Shown: positions 1 to 9,301, numbered from the stretch's first letter. The stretch is 64,000 nucleotides of DNA from Candidatus Fokinia solitaria (GCA_943325105.2 CALPOD020000003.1:1-64000), one strand, 5' to 3'. Program-made: numbers and translations. Notes: a model not told the origin generated them from the letters alone.

Positions 1-1
1 C

Positions 2-1306
2 TTTTGCTTCTATAATACTTTTAGTATATTTACCAAGGACTGTCTTAGTTTTAACTTGTTCTTTATTCTTAAATAAATCAACTATTGCATAATAGACTGT
101 TGAAAGAAAATCCATAATTCCTAAATCTGGCATTGAACTTTCCTTAGAACTATTAGCTCTTGCTTTTACTTTATCTAAAACACTGTTAAATTTTTTATTT
201 TTGTCATCTGTGCTTTCATCAAGATTCAAACTATCAATACCACCCAATTTATTTTCTGTCTTAAGTTGTTTATAAACTTTAAATGCAATTTGATCAATAT
301 CTCTTTCAGAAAGGTTTGGATTTGATAATAGTTTAGATACTTGTGATATTGCTTGTTCTTGTATTTTCTCGGGTGTACATTCTTTCTGAGTTTCTTCAAA
401 ATTCCCTATCACTTCAGTTATATGTCGTGTTAGTATTTCTGGTCCTTTTGTAAACTTATCTTTCGTTTTTAATGATCCTACACTTTCAGACATTGAATCT
501 AAAGATTCTTGAATAAAAGTTCTAACGTTTGGATCACCAGCATATTTCAATGCTACTTCGACCTGTGCACATTTTGTGCGTACATCACCAGGTTCTTCTG
601 TAGAAAGAAATATGGATTCCCACTCTCTGCTTGTGATATCTTGTCTGTTTATAGAAATTTTATCTGAATTTAGATCTACAACAACGCTTGTAGCTTCAGT
701 TGATAATATTGACTGCATATGTGGAGTAAGATAAGAAGGATTAAGCTCATTTGCTGTGTTCAAGAAGCTTTTTAATTCTTCACTTTTGCTTGGTATTCCA
801 CTTTGACTAAGCGATTGATTTACAGATCCTATGTGTAGTATTTCTGCTAAAAAAGCAGGATCACAAGAAAGAATGTCACTCACTTTACTACCTTCTTTTT
901 CACTTATTGAACCAGGTTGTAATTTTGGAGTAGCTAAACCAGTTAAACTACCAACAAACGAACTTAAATCTGGTAAATATTTAAGTTTCTTTTCATCATA
1001 TAAACCAAGACGTATATTAGATGTCATACAAAAAGCAGTAAGATAATTGTCACCAAATTTTGCAGAACTTGCATTCATTGCATCTATTGTTTTTTTAGCT
1101 AATTCAATATTGGAATCTGATTTCATATTCTCTTTTGGCAACGTGCCACTATTCACATCACGGAGTAATTGTATTCCATCTGCAAGATTTGCATACTTTG
1201 CCTTTTGTACTTCTGGAATATCTGCTGAAGTAGCTTTATCTGAATAGATTTGTTGTATCTTTTCAAGTGTTTTTAAAAGACTCTTTATTTCTCCTGTATT
1301 TTGCAT
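2..1306 (-). CDS. Unknown large helical protein, C-terminus outside window
   Basis: An uninterrupted minus-strand frame of 435 codons runs from an ATG at 1306 to the left edge without a stop, so the gene is partial at its 3' end. It begins MQNTGEIKSLLKTLEKIQ and is rich in Lys, Ser, Glu and Leu, predicted mostly helical, with no signal peptide or membrane segment visible. I recognise no family. It diverges from lpd across a 197-base gap. In style it resembles the long unknown proteins at 36941 and 63164, which suggests a lineage-specific class of large cytosolic or secreted proteins, but I see no clear sequence identity between them. Reality of the frame is well supported by its length; function is not. 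Confidence 0.75.
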   Translation of the reverse strand, partial: MQNTGEIKSLLKTLEKIQQIYSDKATSADIPEVQKAKYANLADGIQLLRDVNSGTLPKENMKSDSNIELAKKTIDAMNASSAKFGDNYLTAFCMTSNIRLGLYDEKKLKYLPDLSSFVGSLTGLATPKLQPGSISEKEGSKVSDILSCDPAFLAEILHIGSVNQSLSQSGIPSKSEELKSFLNTANELNPSYLTPHMQSILSTEATSVVVDLNSDKISINRQDITSREWESIFLSTEEPGDVRTKCAQVEVALKYAGDPNVRTFIQESLDSMSESVGSLKTKDKFTKGPEILTRHITEVIGNFEETQKECTPEKIQEQAISQVSKLLSNPNLSERDIDQIAFKVYKQLKTENKLGGIDSLNLDESTDDKNKKFNSVLDKVKARANSSKESSMPDLGIMDFLSTVYYAIVDLFKNKEQVKTKTVLGKYTKSIIEAK

Positions 1307-1411
1307 AAGATTTTTGGTGACATTTGTTCTTTATATATTAAAAGTAACATAATATTGACTCAGCTTTCAATAGTTTTTTGATAATAAAGATTATTAAATA
1401 ATTGTTAGCTA

Positions 1412-1443
1412 TTGACAAAATTTGTCATTTTGATTGATATAAT
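1412..1443 (+). promoter_or_regulatory. Possible lpd promoter with inverted repeat at the -35
   Basis: A perfect TTGACA lies at 1412-1417 and a perfect TATAAT at 1438-1443, about 60 bases before lpd. The 20-base spacing is longer than the usual 17, so the pair may not act together; TGATAT at 1435-1440 gives 17 but is a weak match. The -35 hexamer is embedded in an inverted repeat with 7-base arms, TGACAAA (1413-1419) and TTTGTCA (1421-1427), a plausible operator. Confidence 0.35.
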
Positions 1444-1503
1444 GATATGTTTGATTCCTAAAATTAATTTATAAAAAATTAAAAATAATTATTTAACAGA
1501 AAT

Positions 1504-2898
1504 ATGGAAAAGAAAAGTTTTGATGTTTTAGTCATAGGCGGTGGCCCAGGTGGATATGTGGCCGCTATAAGAGCTTCACAGCTTGGTTATAAAGCTTGTG
1601 TCATAGAGCAAGATAAACTTGGTGGCATATGCTTGAATTGGGGCTGTATACCAACAAAAGCTCTCTTAAGATCATCTGAGGTATATCATCTGATTCAAAA
1701 TAGTAAGAAATATGGGATTGAAATTGAAGGTACAGTAAAAATTGATTTCAAAAAAGTCATAGAAAGATCTAGAGAAGTATCTGAGCAGCTTAGCAATGGA
1801 ATCAAATCCTTAATGAAAAAAAATAATATAGAAGTGATTTATGGCTATGCGAATCTTATGGGTGAACAGGGAGTTTCAGTTCAAGTGTCTGCAGGATCAG
1901 CAATAGAACTCACAGGTAAACATATAATACTTGCGACAGGTGCAAGAGCTAGAATTTTATCGAATGTACCAATAGATAACAAATTTGTTTGGGATTACAA
2001 AGATGCCATGGTTCCTTCAGAGATACCTCAAGATTTAGTCATAATAGGTGCAGGGGCTATAGGTATTGAATATGCAAGTTTTTACAATGATATGGGTAGT
2101 AATGTCAGTGTCATTGAAGGTAGTCAAAGGATTTTAATGTCTGAAGATGAAGAAATCTCTGCTATTGCAAGGAAGGAATTTGAGAAAATGGGCATTAAAA
2201 TAATTACAGATGCAAAAGTAGATGGATTTAAAATAAACAATGAAAAAGTTCATATCTCTGTAAATGGAAAAATTATGGAGTGCGATAAAGTAATTTCTGC
2301 TGCAGGTGTGATACCAAATACAGAAAATATAGGAATAGAAAACACAAAAATCCAATTGACTGATTCAAGACATGTAATCACAAATGAATGGATGGAGACA
2401 GATGAGAAAGGTATTTATGCTATAGGTGATATAACTCAGCCACCATTCTTAGCACATAAAGCAAGCCATGAAGCAGTTGTGTGTGTTGAAAAAATTGCCA
2501 ACCTCCCAGGTGCTCATCCAATTCATAAAAAGAACATTCCTGGATGTGTTTATTCTAGACCGCAAATGGCAAGCATCGGCATGACTGAAAAAGCAGCAAT
2601 AAGTGAAGGGTATGAGATAAATATAGGTAGATTCCCATTCATTGGTAATGGTAAGGCTATAGCAATAGGTGAACCGCAAGGGATGATTAAAACTATCTTT
2701 GATAAGAAAACAGGTGAGATACTTGGAGTACATATGATTGGCGCTGAAGTTACGGAATTAATAAGCAACTTTGCTGTTGCGAAAACAGCTGAGCTGACTG
2801 ATATTGATATAATAAAATCAATATTTCCACATCCAACTCTTTCAGAAATGGTTCATGAATCAGTTCTTGCATCTCATAAAAATGCAATTCATATATAG
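1504..2898 (+). CDS. lpd: Dihydrolipoyl dehydrogenase (E3)
   Basis: This 464-residue flavoprotein reoxidises dihydrolipoamide in 2-oxoacid dehydrogenase complexes, passing electrons to NAD+. Visible are the N-terminal FAD dinucleotide motif GGGPGG (residues 12-17), the redox-active disulfide Cys43/Cys48 in CLNWGC followed by IPTK, a second dinucleotide-binding motif GAGAIG near residue 180, the AIGD FAD motif near 306, and a C-terminal dimerisation domain with the catalytic His-Pro (HPTLSE). Length is normal. The CLNWGC form is typical of pyruvate-dehydrogenase-type E3 in alphaproteobacteria, as I recall. It leads a tight cluster: the TAG stop is followed immediately by the ribF ATG. Confidence 0.96.
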   Translation: MEKKSFDVLVIGGGPGGYVAAIRASQLGYKACVIEQDKLGGICLNWGCIPTKALLRSSEVYHLIQNSKKYGIEIEGTVKIDFKKVIERSREVSEQLSNGIKSLMKKNNIEVIYGYANLMGEQGVSVQVSAGSAIELTGKHIILATGARARILSNVPIDNKFVWDYKDAMVPSEIPQDLVIIGAGAIGIEYASFYNDMGSNVSVIEGSQRILMSEDEEISAIARKEFEKMGIKIITDAKVDGFKINNEKVHISVNGKIMECDKVISAAGVIPNTENIGIENTKIQLTDSRHVITNEWMETDEKGIYAIGDITQPPFLAHKASHEAVVCVEKIANLPGAHPIHKKNIPGCVYSRPQMASIGMTEKAAISEGYEINIGRFPFIGNGKAIAIGEPQGMIKTIFDKKTGEILGVHMIGAEVTELISNFAVAKTAELTDIDIIKSIFPHPTLSEMVHESVLASHKNAIHI

Positions 2899-3819
2899 AT
2901 GAATTTTATTAAAAAAAATATATCAAAAATTAATAGTGATTGTGAATATGCAATAGCGCTGGGTAACTTTGATGGTATGCATTTCGGACATAGATGTGTC
3001 ATTGATACTGCTAAAATCAAAGCAAAGCATCTTAACTGTAAAAGTGCAGTATTTACTTTTTGGCCGCATCCCAATAAAGTTCTGGCGCAGAAAAACTTCA
3101 ATGATATCCTTTCATTAGAAGAAAAAATTGCTCTTATAAAGGAAATGGGAGTCGATGAGGTTTTCGTAATAGAATTCACACCAGATTTTTCTAAAACTAC
3201 TGCAGAGGAATTTGTCAATCATTTATGTCAACAATTCAAAATAAAATCCATAACAACTGGCTATAATTTCAGATTTGGTCATAATAGACATGGCAATATC
3301 GAAACTCTACACAGACTAAAAAAACACTATGGATTTGAATTCAATACTATTAATCAAGTTTTAATTGATGGATCAGTTGTTTCATCATCTGTTCTCAGGA
3401 AATTTTTAGAAGTTGGTTGTGTGAATCTATTTTCTGAATTTACTGGTAAAAAATATACAATAGATTGTAACGTTTCAACTCACTATAACTCTGAAATTTT
3501 TAATATTTTCAAATCTATCAATTCAAAAGCAATATTTGCTTGTTTAAAAGATTATAAAGAGATCATATTACCAACTTCTGGAATATATTTAGTACAAATA
3601 CAACAAATTTATTTCTGTCTATTTTTTGCAAACAATAAGGAGATATTTTTAATACCAATAAATAATCAGGAAATTAATTTAGGAGATTCTTGTAAAATCG
3701 AATTCCTACAGATAATAAAACAATATACAAATCTTGACAAAACCTTAGAAGCTGCATTATTAATAGATGCTTGTATAAAAGAAGCTACACAATATTTAGA
3801 ATTTAGAAAAAAATCATGA
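2899..3819 (+). CDS. ribF: RibF-like FAD synthetase with degenerate riboflavin kinase domain
   Basis: Bifunctional RibF converts riboflavin to FMN and FMN to FAD. The N-terminal adenylyltransferase half is clear: ALGNFDGMHFGH (about residues 20-31), a TFWPHP motif, TTGYNFRFGHNRHGN, and SSSVLRK, corresponding to the usual SSTxIR. The C-terminal half (about residues 185-306) keeps family length but lacks the kinase landmarks: no GFPTAN ATP/Mg loop and no NIGxRPT segment. Only a fragment, LPTSGIYLVQI, recalls the usual GVYA strand. I infer that FAD synthetase is retained while riboflavin kinase is lost or highly diverged. It abuts lpd with no gap and overlaps the next gene by ATGA. Confidence 0.88.
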   Translation: MNFIKKNISKINSDCEYAIALGNFDGMHFGHRCVIDTAKIKAKHLNCKSAVFTFWPHPNKVLAQKNFNDILSLEEKIALIKEMGVDEVFVIEFTPDFSKTTAEEFVNHLCQQFKIKSITTGYNFRFGHNRHGNIETLHRLKKHYGFEFNTINQVLIDGSVVSSSVLRKFLEVGCVNLFSEFTGKKYTIDCNVSTHYNSEIFNIFKSINSKAIFACLKDYKEIILPTSGIYLVQIQQIYFCLFFANNKEIFLIPINNQEINLGDSCKIEFLQIIKQYTNLDKTLEAALLIDACIKEATQYLEFRKKS

Positions 3820-4163
3820 AATCATTTATATCATTTTTATTAACTTTATTATGCTTTCAACAGACTGCATCATGTAATGAAGTCACATCTTCTATAGGAG
3901 ATGAAATCACTATCCATTATCAAGGATTAGTAGAAGAAGGGCAGTTTGATGAAGGTGACTTGAATGTATTAATAGGTAGTAAAAAAACCGTACCTGGATT
4001 TGAAGATGCACTAATTGGCTTACAAGTTAATCAAGAGAAAACATTTCAAGTCACATTTCCACAACATTACCCTACAGTGACAATAAATGGTAAAGAAGTT
4101 CCTTTGGAAAATAGACAAGCAACTTTTGCAATTAAAGTAATCAAAATAGTAAAGATAAAATGA
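3816..4163 (+). CDS. Exported FKBP-type peptidyl-prolyl isomerase-like protein
   Basis: A 115-residue protein with an N-terminal signal peptide (hydrophobic FISFLLTLLCF, likely cleavage before or near the Cys-Asn of TASCNE; the Cys could be lipidated, although TASC is a poor lipobox). The rest is one FKBP fold: GDEITIHYQGLVEEG, the VPGFEDALIGLQVNQEKTF segment typical of FKBP/trigger-factor PPIases, and a closing beta strand ATFAIKVIKI. It probably assists folding in the periplasm. It starts within the ribF stop (ATGA) and its own stop overlaps the rlpA start, indicating translational coupling. Some active-site aromatics of FKBP12 are not obvious, so catalysis is uncertain. Confidence 0.8.
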   Translation: MKSFISFLLTLLCFQQTASCNEVTSSIGDEITIHYQGLVEEGQFDEGDLNVLIGSKKTVPGFEDALIGLQVNQEKTFQVTFPQHYPTVTINGKEVPLENRQATFAIKVIKIVKIK

Positions 4164-4624
4164 AGATACTACTGATAATCTTATTAGGAGTTATTTGCAT
4201 TACACAAAATGTACATGCAGATAATGGTAAAAAAATTCATAAGATACTGGAGCAAAATTATCAAAAGTATTTAATTTTAGATGGATATAATGCTGAGGGG
4301 AAAGCAATTTTCTATGGAAATAAATTTCATAATAGAAAAACAGCTAGTGGTATCAGGCACTCAAAATATGCTTGCACTGCTGCAAGTGTTAAACTCCCTC
4401 TGATGTCAGTGGTAAAAGTTACAAATAAAAAGAATGGTAAATCTATTTCCGTACTTATTAATGATAGAGGTCCTTTTAAAACAAATGCAGTACTTGATCT
4501 ATCAAAAGCAGCTGCAAATGCAATATCTTTGAGATCTACTGATAATATATTGATTGAATTTGATCTACAACAAACTCTTGAGTTAATTAAAAACACAAAA
4601 AAACTCAAGAATTTCGGAATTTAG
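4160..4624 (+). CDS. rlpA: RlpA-like septal lytic transglycosylase domain protein
   Basis: A 154-residue secreted protein: signal peptide (residues 1-20, ending NVHA before Asp) followed by a double-psi beta-barrel. Matches to RlpA include AAS.KLPLMSVVKVTN, NGKSISVLINDRGPF with the catalytic-type Asp in NDRGPF, and VLDLSKAAANAI. RlpA cleaves peptidoglycan glycans lacking stem peptides at septa. The usual TANGE motif reads TASGI, so the Glu is missing, and no lipobox Cys is seen, so this is a soluble periplasmic rather than lipoprotein form. There is no SPOR domain, in keeping with short rickettsial versions. It converges with the next gene, sharing 4 bases. Confidence 0.85.
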   Translation: MKILLIILLGVICITQNVHADNGKKIHKILEQNYQKYLILDGYNAEGKAIFYGNKFHNRKTASGIRHSKYACTAASVKLPLMSVVKVTNKKNGKSISVLINDRGPFKTNAVLDLSKAAANAISLRSTDNILIEFDLQQTLELIKNTKKLKNFGI

Positions 4625-5919
4625 TGTGAATAATAACTGTCTTGTATTTCGACAATCTTTCTATAAAGATATTGCATATCGTCAAGTGCTTCTTGAGAGT
4701 CATCTTCAGTTGAAAGTAAGCTCATACCAACTGTAGATGTAATTGGCATAAAATATTTACTAAATGCTTCTGGTTGATCAAATGTTATTGTCGCATCTTT
4801 AACTTTTATCTCTTTACCTTGCATCGCACTGACTAAAAATGATGCTGCAAGTGGCGATAGTAAAGTTTCCATAGACTTTTTACAAAATGAAAATAACTCA
4901 GAGGAATAGGATTTATCCCCTGACTTTTCTTGTGCTTTTATTTGCTGTCTAATTGCTAATATATCTTTATTTTTTACTGCGTTTTCAAACTCATCAGATT
5001 TGTAACTTTTCTTACTTTGTATCTTGAAATTATTAAACAAATTAGAAGCTACAAATGAACTCAAACCAACATCATCTTTTTGATTAGCAAGAATCTGTTG
5101 CCAAGAATTTTTTACGCTGTAATTTACAGCAGTTTTTGTAATACTTTTTGATGCTTTATCTATGTTTGACAGCAAATTTTCCATCACTTTTTGTGCTCGA
5201 TAATCTTTTTCAAGCTCTATAAGTGTTCTTTCATCTATAGATGAGAATTTTGAAATTAATGCATGTTTAAAATCTTTTGTTGATTTCAAACCTATTCCTA
5301 TATTTACACTAGATGTGATAGAAGCTTTAACAAAATCACTTGTCATACCACCCATATCCAATTTAAAATCATTTAAAAATTGACGCCCGCCACCTATCAC
5401 AGTATTAATTCCAGCACCAACTAAAAGATCATTATATGGATTAACAGTACCATCACTCAATTCAAAAACTTTATCAGAAAATTCAATACAATCTTTTGTA
5501 TTAGATCGCATTGAGTTAATTATATCTCCTGAGCCTAATAATTTACTTAAACCAAACAAACCTACACCAATTGCACTCGAAGTCAGAATATCAGATTTCA
5601 GCGTTGAATCTGTTGATTTTTTGATTCTATCATTCAATGATAATTTATATCCTGCATACATAGCACATCCTAACTTAGCAAGTTGATGCTCCTGATACAC
5701 TCCATTTCCAATCATCACATCATCTATCAGGCTTCCAATGCTTATACCTGCAGCTCCAATAAGACTTTGGTGATTCAAATCTGAAAATGAAAGCATTTTC
5801 GTAAAAATCTCAGCTGAATTCCATAAAATATTTGCATTACCTTCCTTAGCTGCTTGCAAAGAAAAAAACTGAGATATGCCTATGACACCTTGTTTTAAAA
5901 TCCTTGTTGTAGGTTCCAT
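4621..5919 (-). CDS. Unknown 432-residue protein
   Basis: A long minus-strand frame starting MEPTTRILKQGVIGISQF. No family recognised. It alternates moderately hydrophobic glycine-rich stretches (SAIGVGLFGLSKLLGSG, ASITSSVNIGIGLKS, LSPLAASFLVSAMQG) with charged helical segments, giving a picture of an amphipathic helical protein rather than a classical transporter. There is no signal peptide. It stands alone, convergent with rlpA and divergent from the flavodoxin-like gene. Likely one of the lineage-specific proteins common in Rickettsiales. Confidence 0.8.
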   Translation of the reverse strand: MEPTTRILKQGVIGISQFFSLQAAKEGNANILWNSAEIFTKMLSFSDLNHQSLIGAAGISIGSLIDDVMIGNGVYQEHQLAKLGCAMYAGYKLSLNDRIKKSTDSTLKSDILTSSAIGVGLFGLSKLLGSGDIINSMRSNTKDCIEFSDKVFELSDGTVNPYNDLLVGAGINTVIGGGRQFLNDFKLDMGGMTSDFVKASITSSVNIGIGLKSTKDFKHALISKFSSIDERTLIELEKDYRAQKVMENLLSNIDKASKSITKTAVNYSVKNSWQQILANQKDDVGLSSFVASNLFNNFKIQSKKSYKSDEFENAVKNKDILAIRQQIKAQEKSGDKSYSSELFSFCKKSMETLLSPLAASFLVSAMQGKEIKVKDATITFDQPEAFSKYFMPITSTVGMSLLSTEDDSQEALDDMQYLYRKIVEIQDSYYSH

Positions 5920-6071
5920 TGTTTATAATTTATATTAAATTCTATTGATTTATTTTTACCACAGAAATGTTAAAGTTTTATTAACACCTATATTTATAAA
6001 AATTCTAGTTAATTATTCTCAAGACACAAAATAAAAAAAATGTTAGAATCACGAATAAAAAACTTATTTTT

Positions 6072-6653
6072 ATGCAAAAAATTACAATCATATATCACAC
6101 GAGATTCCATAGTGTTGAGAAATTAGCTTCTGAAATAGCTTTAGGCATGAAGTCAGTTGATAATACTGAAGTGTCTTTAATACCTTGTGTTGAGGCCAAA
6201 AGCAGAATTACTGAAATAAATACAGCAGATGCTATAGTCTTCGGATCACCAACATACTTTGGATCAATATCATCTGAAATGAAAACATTTTTTGACAGCA
6301 CAAGTGAGATATTTATGCATAAACTTTGGAAGGATAAAATTGCAGCTGCATTTACTCATTCAGGATCTCCAAGTGGAGATAAATTGATGACTTTGATGCA
6401 GATTATGATCTTTGCTATGCAGAATGGCATGATATGGACTGGCATGGATTTATTACCAAGTGAAAGCTATGTTCCAAATGAATGGTCTGATTTAGGCTCT
6501 GAATCATTAGAGGTAAACAAGCTAGGTTCATGGATTGGTTTGATGTCACAATCAGATGCAAGAAGGGGTATTGAAATATCTAAAAATGATTTTTTAACTG
6601 CAAGGCTTTTTGGAAAAAGAATAGCAACAATCACCAAACAAATGAAGAGCTAG
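6072..6653 (+). CDS. Flavodoxin-fold NAD(P)H:quinone oxidoreductase-like (WrbA family)
   Basis: 193 residues with a flavodoxin fold. The N-terminal strand ITIIYHTRFHSVEKLA carries the phosphate-binding loop. ADAIVFGSPTYFGSISSEMKTFFDST is the FMN-contact region characteristic of the WrbA/NQO family, and KIAAAFTHSGSPSGDK is the next conserved strand. Such enzymes reduce quinones by two electrons with FMN, protecting against semiquinone radicals. It lies alone between a divergent unknown gene and rpmG. Family placement is firm; substrate is not. Confidence 0.85.
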   Translation: MQKITIIYHTRFHSVEKLASEIALGMKSVDNTEVSLIPCVEAKSRITEINTADAIVFGSPTYFGSISSEMKTFFDSTSEIFMHKLWKDKIAAAFTHSGSPSGDKLMTLMQIMIFAMQNGMIWTGMDLLPSESYVPNEWSDLGSESLEVNKLGSWIGLMSQSDARRGIEISKNDFLTARLFGKRIATITKQMKS

Positions 6654-6712
6654 ACAATTTCCTTAGTTGAGATATAATGATGTAATCGACATCACTTAAA
6701 AAATTAGTAAAA

Positions 6713-6880
6713 ATGGCACTGAAAAAAGGTCTTATTTTAGTTAAGCTTGTCAGCTCTGCAAAGACAGGTTACTTCAAAATCAGGATAAAAAATCCTAAAA
6801 AACTTCAGAAGAAATTATCATTCATGATGTATGATCCTGTTGTTAGAAAACATGTTTTATTTGAAGAGAAAAAAGCTTAA
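6713..6880 (+). CDS. rpmG: 50S ribosomal protein L33
   Basis: A short frame of 55 codons plus stop encodes a basic protein, MALKKGLILVKLVSSAKTGY at its start, followed by KNPKKLQKKLSFMMYDPVVRKHV. This matches L33: the KLVSxAxTGxF core, the KL-KYDP-RKHV C-terminal pattern and the normal length. No zinc-ribbon cysteines are present, so it is the zinc-free form. It directly precedes lolD with only 3 bases between stop and GTG, so the two are probably cotranscribed. Confidence 0.93.
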   Translation: MALKKGLILVKLVSSAKTGYFKIRIKNPKKLQKKLSFMMYDPVVRKHVLFEEKKA

Positions 6881-6883
6881 TGT

Positions 6884-7561
6884 GTGAGCGAAATAGGTTT
6901 TGCACTGCAAGTTAGAAATATTAAGAAGAAGTTCAGCATCAGCGATATCAATTTCATTCTGAATGGAATAGATCTTGATATCAAGTCTGGTGAGAGCCTT
7001 GCAATCGTAGGGAAATCAGGGTCAGGTAAAAGTACACTCTTACAAATTTGTGGGCTTCTGGATGAGGCAACTGAAGGGAGTATATCAATAGATGATTCCT
7101 TATGTTCTGACATCTCAGATGATCAAAAAACACTCATCAGACGTCATAAAATTGGTTTCATATACCAATTTCATCATCTTTTATCTGAATTCAATGTACT
7201 TGAAAATCTCATAATCCCACAGCTAATTTGTAATATTGATAGTAAATCTGCAGAAAGTAATGCAATCGAATACCTCAACAAATTTCATTTAAAAAATAAA
7301 AAAGATTCTTACATACACAATCTATCAGGTGGTGAAAAACAAAGGATTGCAATAATACGGAGCATTATAAATCGGCCAAAAATTATAATTGCCGATGAAC
7401 CAACTGGTAACCTTGATAATGCAAATGCAATGGTTGCTTTTGAACTTTTGAATGAGGTCTTAAAATATAGTAATGCTGGGATGATTATTGCTACACATAG
7501 CCTTGAAATGGCAAATTTGTGTTCAAAAATGATGGTTTTAGAAAATGGTGTTTTAAAATAA
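6884..7561 (+). CDS. lolD: LolD-like lipoprotein-releasing ABC ATPase
   Basis: 225 residues forming one ABC nucleotide-binding domain: Walker A GKSGSGKST (43-51), Q-loop region YQFHHLLSEFNVLEN (the LLSEF/ALENV-like segment is typical of LolD), signature LSGGEKQR, Walker B IIIADEPTGNLD and the switch His in ATHS. LolCDE extracts lipoproteins from the inner membrane for transfer to LolA. The start is GTG at 6884, 3 bases after rpmG; an ATG at 6880 is in another frame. The membrane partner lolC/E is not in this window. Confidence 0.9.
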   Translation: MSEIGFALQVRNIKKKFSISDINFILNGIDLDIKSGESLAIVGKSGSGKSTLLQICGLLDEATEGSISIDDSLCSDISDDQKTLIRRHKIGFIYQFHHLLSEFNVLENLIIPQLICNIDSKSAESNAIEYLNKFHLKNKKDSYIHNLSGGEKQRIAIIRSIINRPKIIIADEPTGNLDNANAMVAFELLNEVLKYSNAGMIIATHSLEMANLCSKMMVLENGVLK

Positions 7562-7570
7562 GAAAAGTAT

Positions 7571-9232
7571 ATGTCAAATCTGAAAATTGCCTTATGTCAA
7601 ATATCATCTGAAGTTGGTAACATTTCAGGCAATGCAGAAAAGATTATCAAAATATATAATGAAACTGAGGCTGATCTAATAGTATTCCCAGAGCTTTTTC
7701 TTTCTGGATACAATTGTAAAGATCGTTTTTTAGATAAACAATTCATCGATGAGATTGCAGCACATCTTGATAAAATTATAAAAAATACAGATCAAAAAGC
7801 ATTACTGATTGGAACCCCTGTTGGAAAAGATAATAAACTTTTCAATAGCGCCTTATTGATACAAAATGGAGAGATAAAAAATCAATATAACAAGAGGTTT
7901 TTACCAAACTATGGAGTGTTTGACGAACAAAGGTATTTTACATCAGGAGATGAATTCTCTACTATATTGGAAGTAAATAATAATAAAATCAGGATTTTAA
8001 TATGTGAAGACTTATGGCACAATGATTTTGCTTTATCTTCACCAACAGAAGATTGTAGTCTGACAATTGCAATAAATACATCTCCATTTTCAGTTAATAA
8101 ATTACAAAAAAGATTAAAAATAGCGAAAAGTTTTGTAAAAAAATATAAACAAGGATGTCTCGCATATCTTAATAGCTTTTGTGCACAAGATCATCTTGTA
8201 TTTGATGGCGGATCATTCGTGATTGATAAAACCTGTGAGGTTTTAGTAGAGCCAATAAAATGGCAAGAAAAGGTTGCGATATTCGATTTAAATAACAGAC
8301 CTAAAATCCCCTCATATCATATAGAAAAAACTGACATATTGAATTTAAATGACTCTGCTGCTCAAGATACATATTATGCAATTTTATTAGGATTGAAGGA
8401 ATATGCAAAGTATTCAAAATGTAATAAATTTGTCTTAGGTCTTTCTGGGGGAATAGATTCAGCCTTGGTAGCAGTAATTGCAGCAGATGTATTTGGCGCA
8501 GCTAATGTGCTGTGTGTAGCAATGCCATCTCAATATTCATCAGAAAACAGTTTGAATGATGCATTTGAACTCGTACAACAAATTGGCTGTGAATTAATTA
8601 CTGTACCTATTCTCGATATCAAAAAGTCTTTTGATGATGCTTTAACTGATTCCATAGGTTTTCTGTCAGATTATGATGTAACTAATGAGAATCTACAGCC
8701 AAGGATTCGCTCAACTATACTTATGGCAATAGCAAATAAACAAAACAGATTAGTACTTTGTACAAGTAACAAGTCTGAGAGCGCAGTTGGTTATACAACT
8801 CTTTATGGAGATATGACTGGTGCATTTGCTCCGATTATAGATCTATATAAAACACAGGTATATGCATTGAGTAAATGGAGGAATCAAAATATCCCAGAGT
8901 CTTTAATAACTAAAAATGTGATTTGTAGCAAAAATATTATACCTATGTCAATTATAGACAAAGAACCATCTGCTGAATTAAGACCTAACCAGAAAGATTC
9001 AGATTCATTACTTGACTATGGAATTTTAGATCAAATTTTATATAGTTTAATTGAATTACATCACTCGGAAAAAGAAATTGCTATATTTTATAATGTTTCA
9101 ATCTCCGAAATCAAAAAAGTGCAGCATATGATTATCAAAAATGAATTTAAACGTTATCAATCTCCTCCTGGTCCAAAAATCAATAAAATGATGTTAAATA
9201 CAGATAGAAGATATCCAATTTGTAGAAGCTGA
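7571..9232 (+). CDS. nadE: Glutamine-dependent NAD+ synthetase
   Basis: 553 residues with two domains. Residues 1 to about 250 are a nitrilase-type glutaminase: Glu of VFPELFLSGY, the Lys region KRFLPNYGVFDEQRYF, and the nucleophile Cys in LICEDLWH. From about residue 285 is the synthetase with the PP-loop LGLSGGIDSALVAVIA and downstream GDMTGAFAPI and CSKNIIPMSI..PSAELRP motifs. It makes NAD+ from deamido-NAD+ with ammonia channelled from glutamine. Length is standard. It follows lolD by 9 bases. A full glutamine-dependent form implies the last step of NAD synthesis is carried out by this organism. Confidence 0.95.
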   Translation: MSNLKIALCQISSEVGNISGNAEKIIKIYNETEADLIVFPELFLSGYNCKDRFLDKQFIDEIAAHLDKIIKNTDQKALLIGTPVGKDNKLFNSALLIQNGEIKNQYNKRFLPNYGVFDEQRYFTSGDEFSTILEVNNNKIRILICEDLWHNDFALSSPTEDCSLTIAINTSPFSVNKLQKRLKIAKSFVKKYKQGCLAYLNSFCAQDHLVFDGGSFVIDKTCEVLVEPIKWQEKVAIFDLNNRPKIPSYHIEKTDILNLNDSAAQDTYYAILLGLKEYAKYSKCNKFVLGLSGGIDSALVAVIAADVFGAANVLCVAMPSQYSSENSLNDAFELVQQIGCELITVPILDIKKSFDDALTDSIGFLSDYDVTNENLQPRIRSTILMAIANKQNRLVLCTSNKSESAVGYTTLYGDMTGAFAPIIDLYKTQVYALSKWRNQNIPESLITKNVICSKNIIPMSIIDKEPSAELRPNQKDSDSLLDYGILDQILYSLIELHHSEKEIAIFYNVSISEIKKVQHMIIKNEFKRYQSPPGPKINKMMLNTDRRYPICRS

Positions 9233-9301
9233 ATCTTGACATAAAAGAATGTATATGTTGAGATTATAAAGGTATATTAAATAATAAAATATTTTTTAAG
9301 T

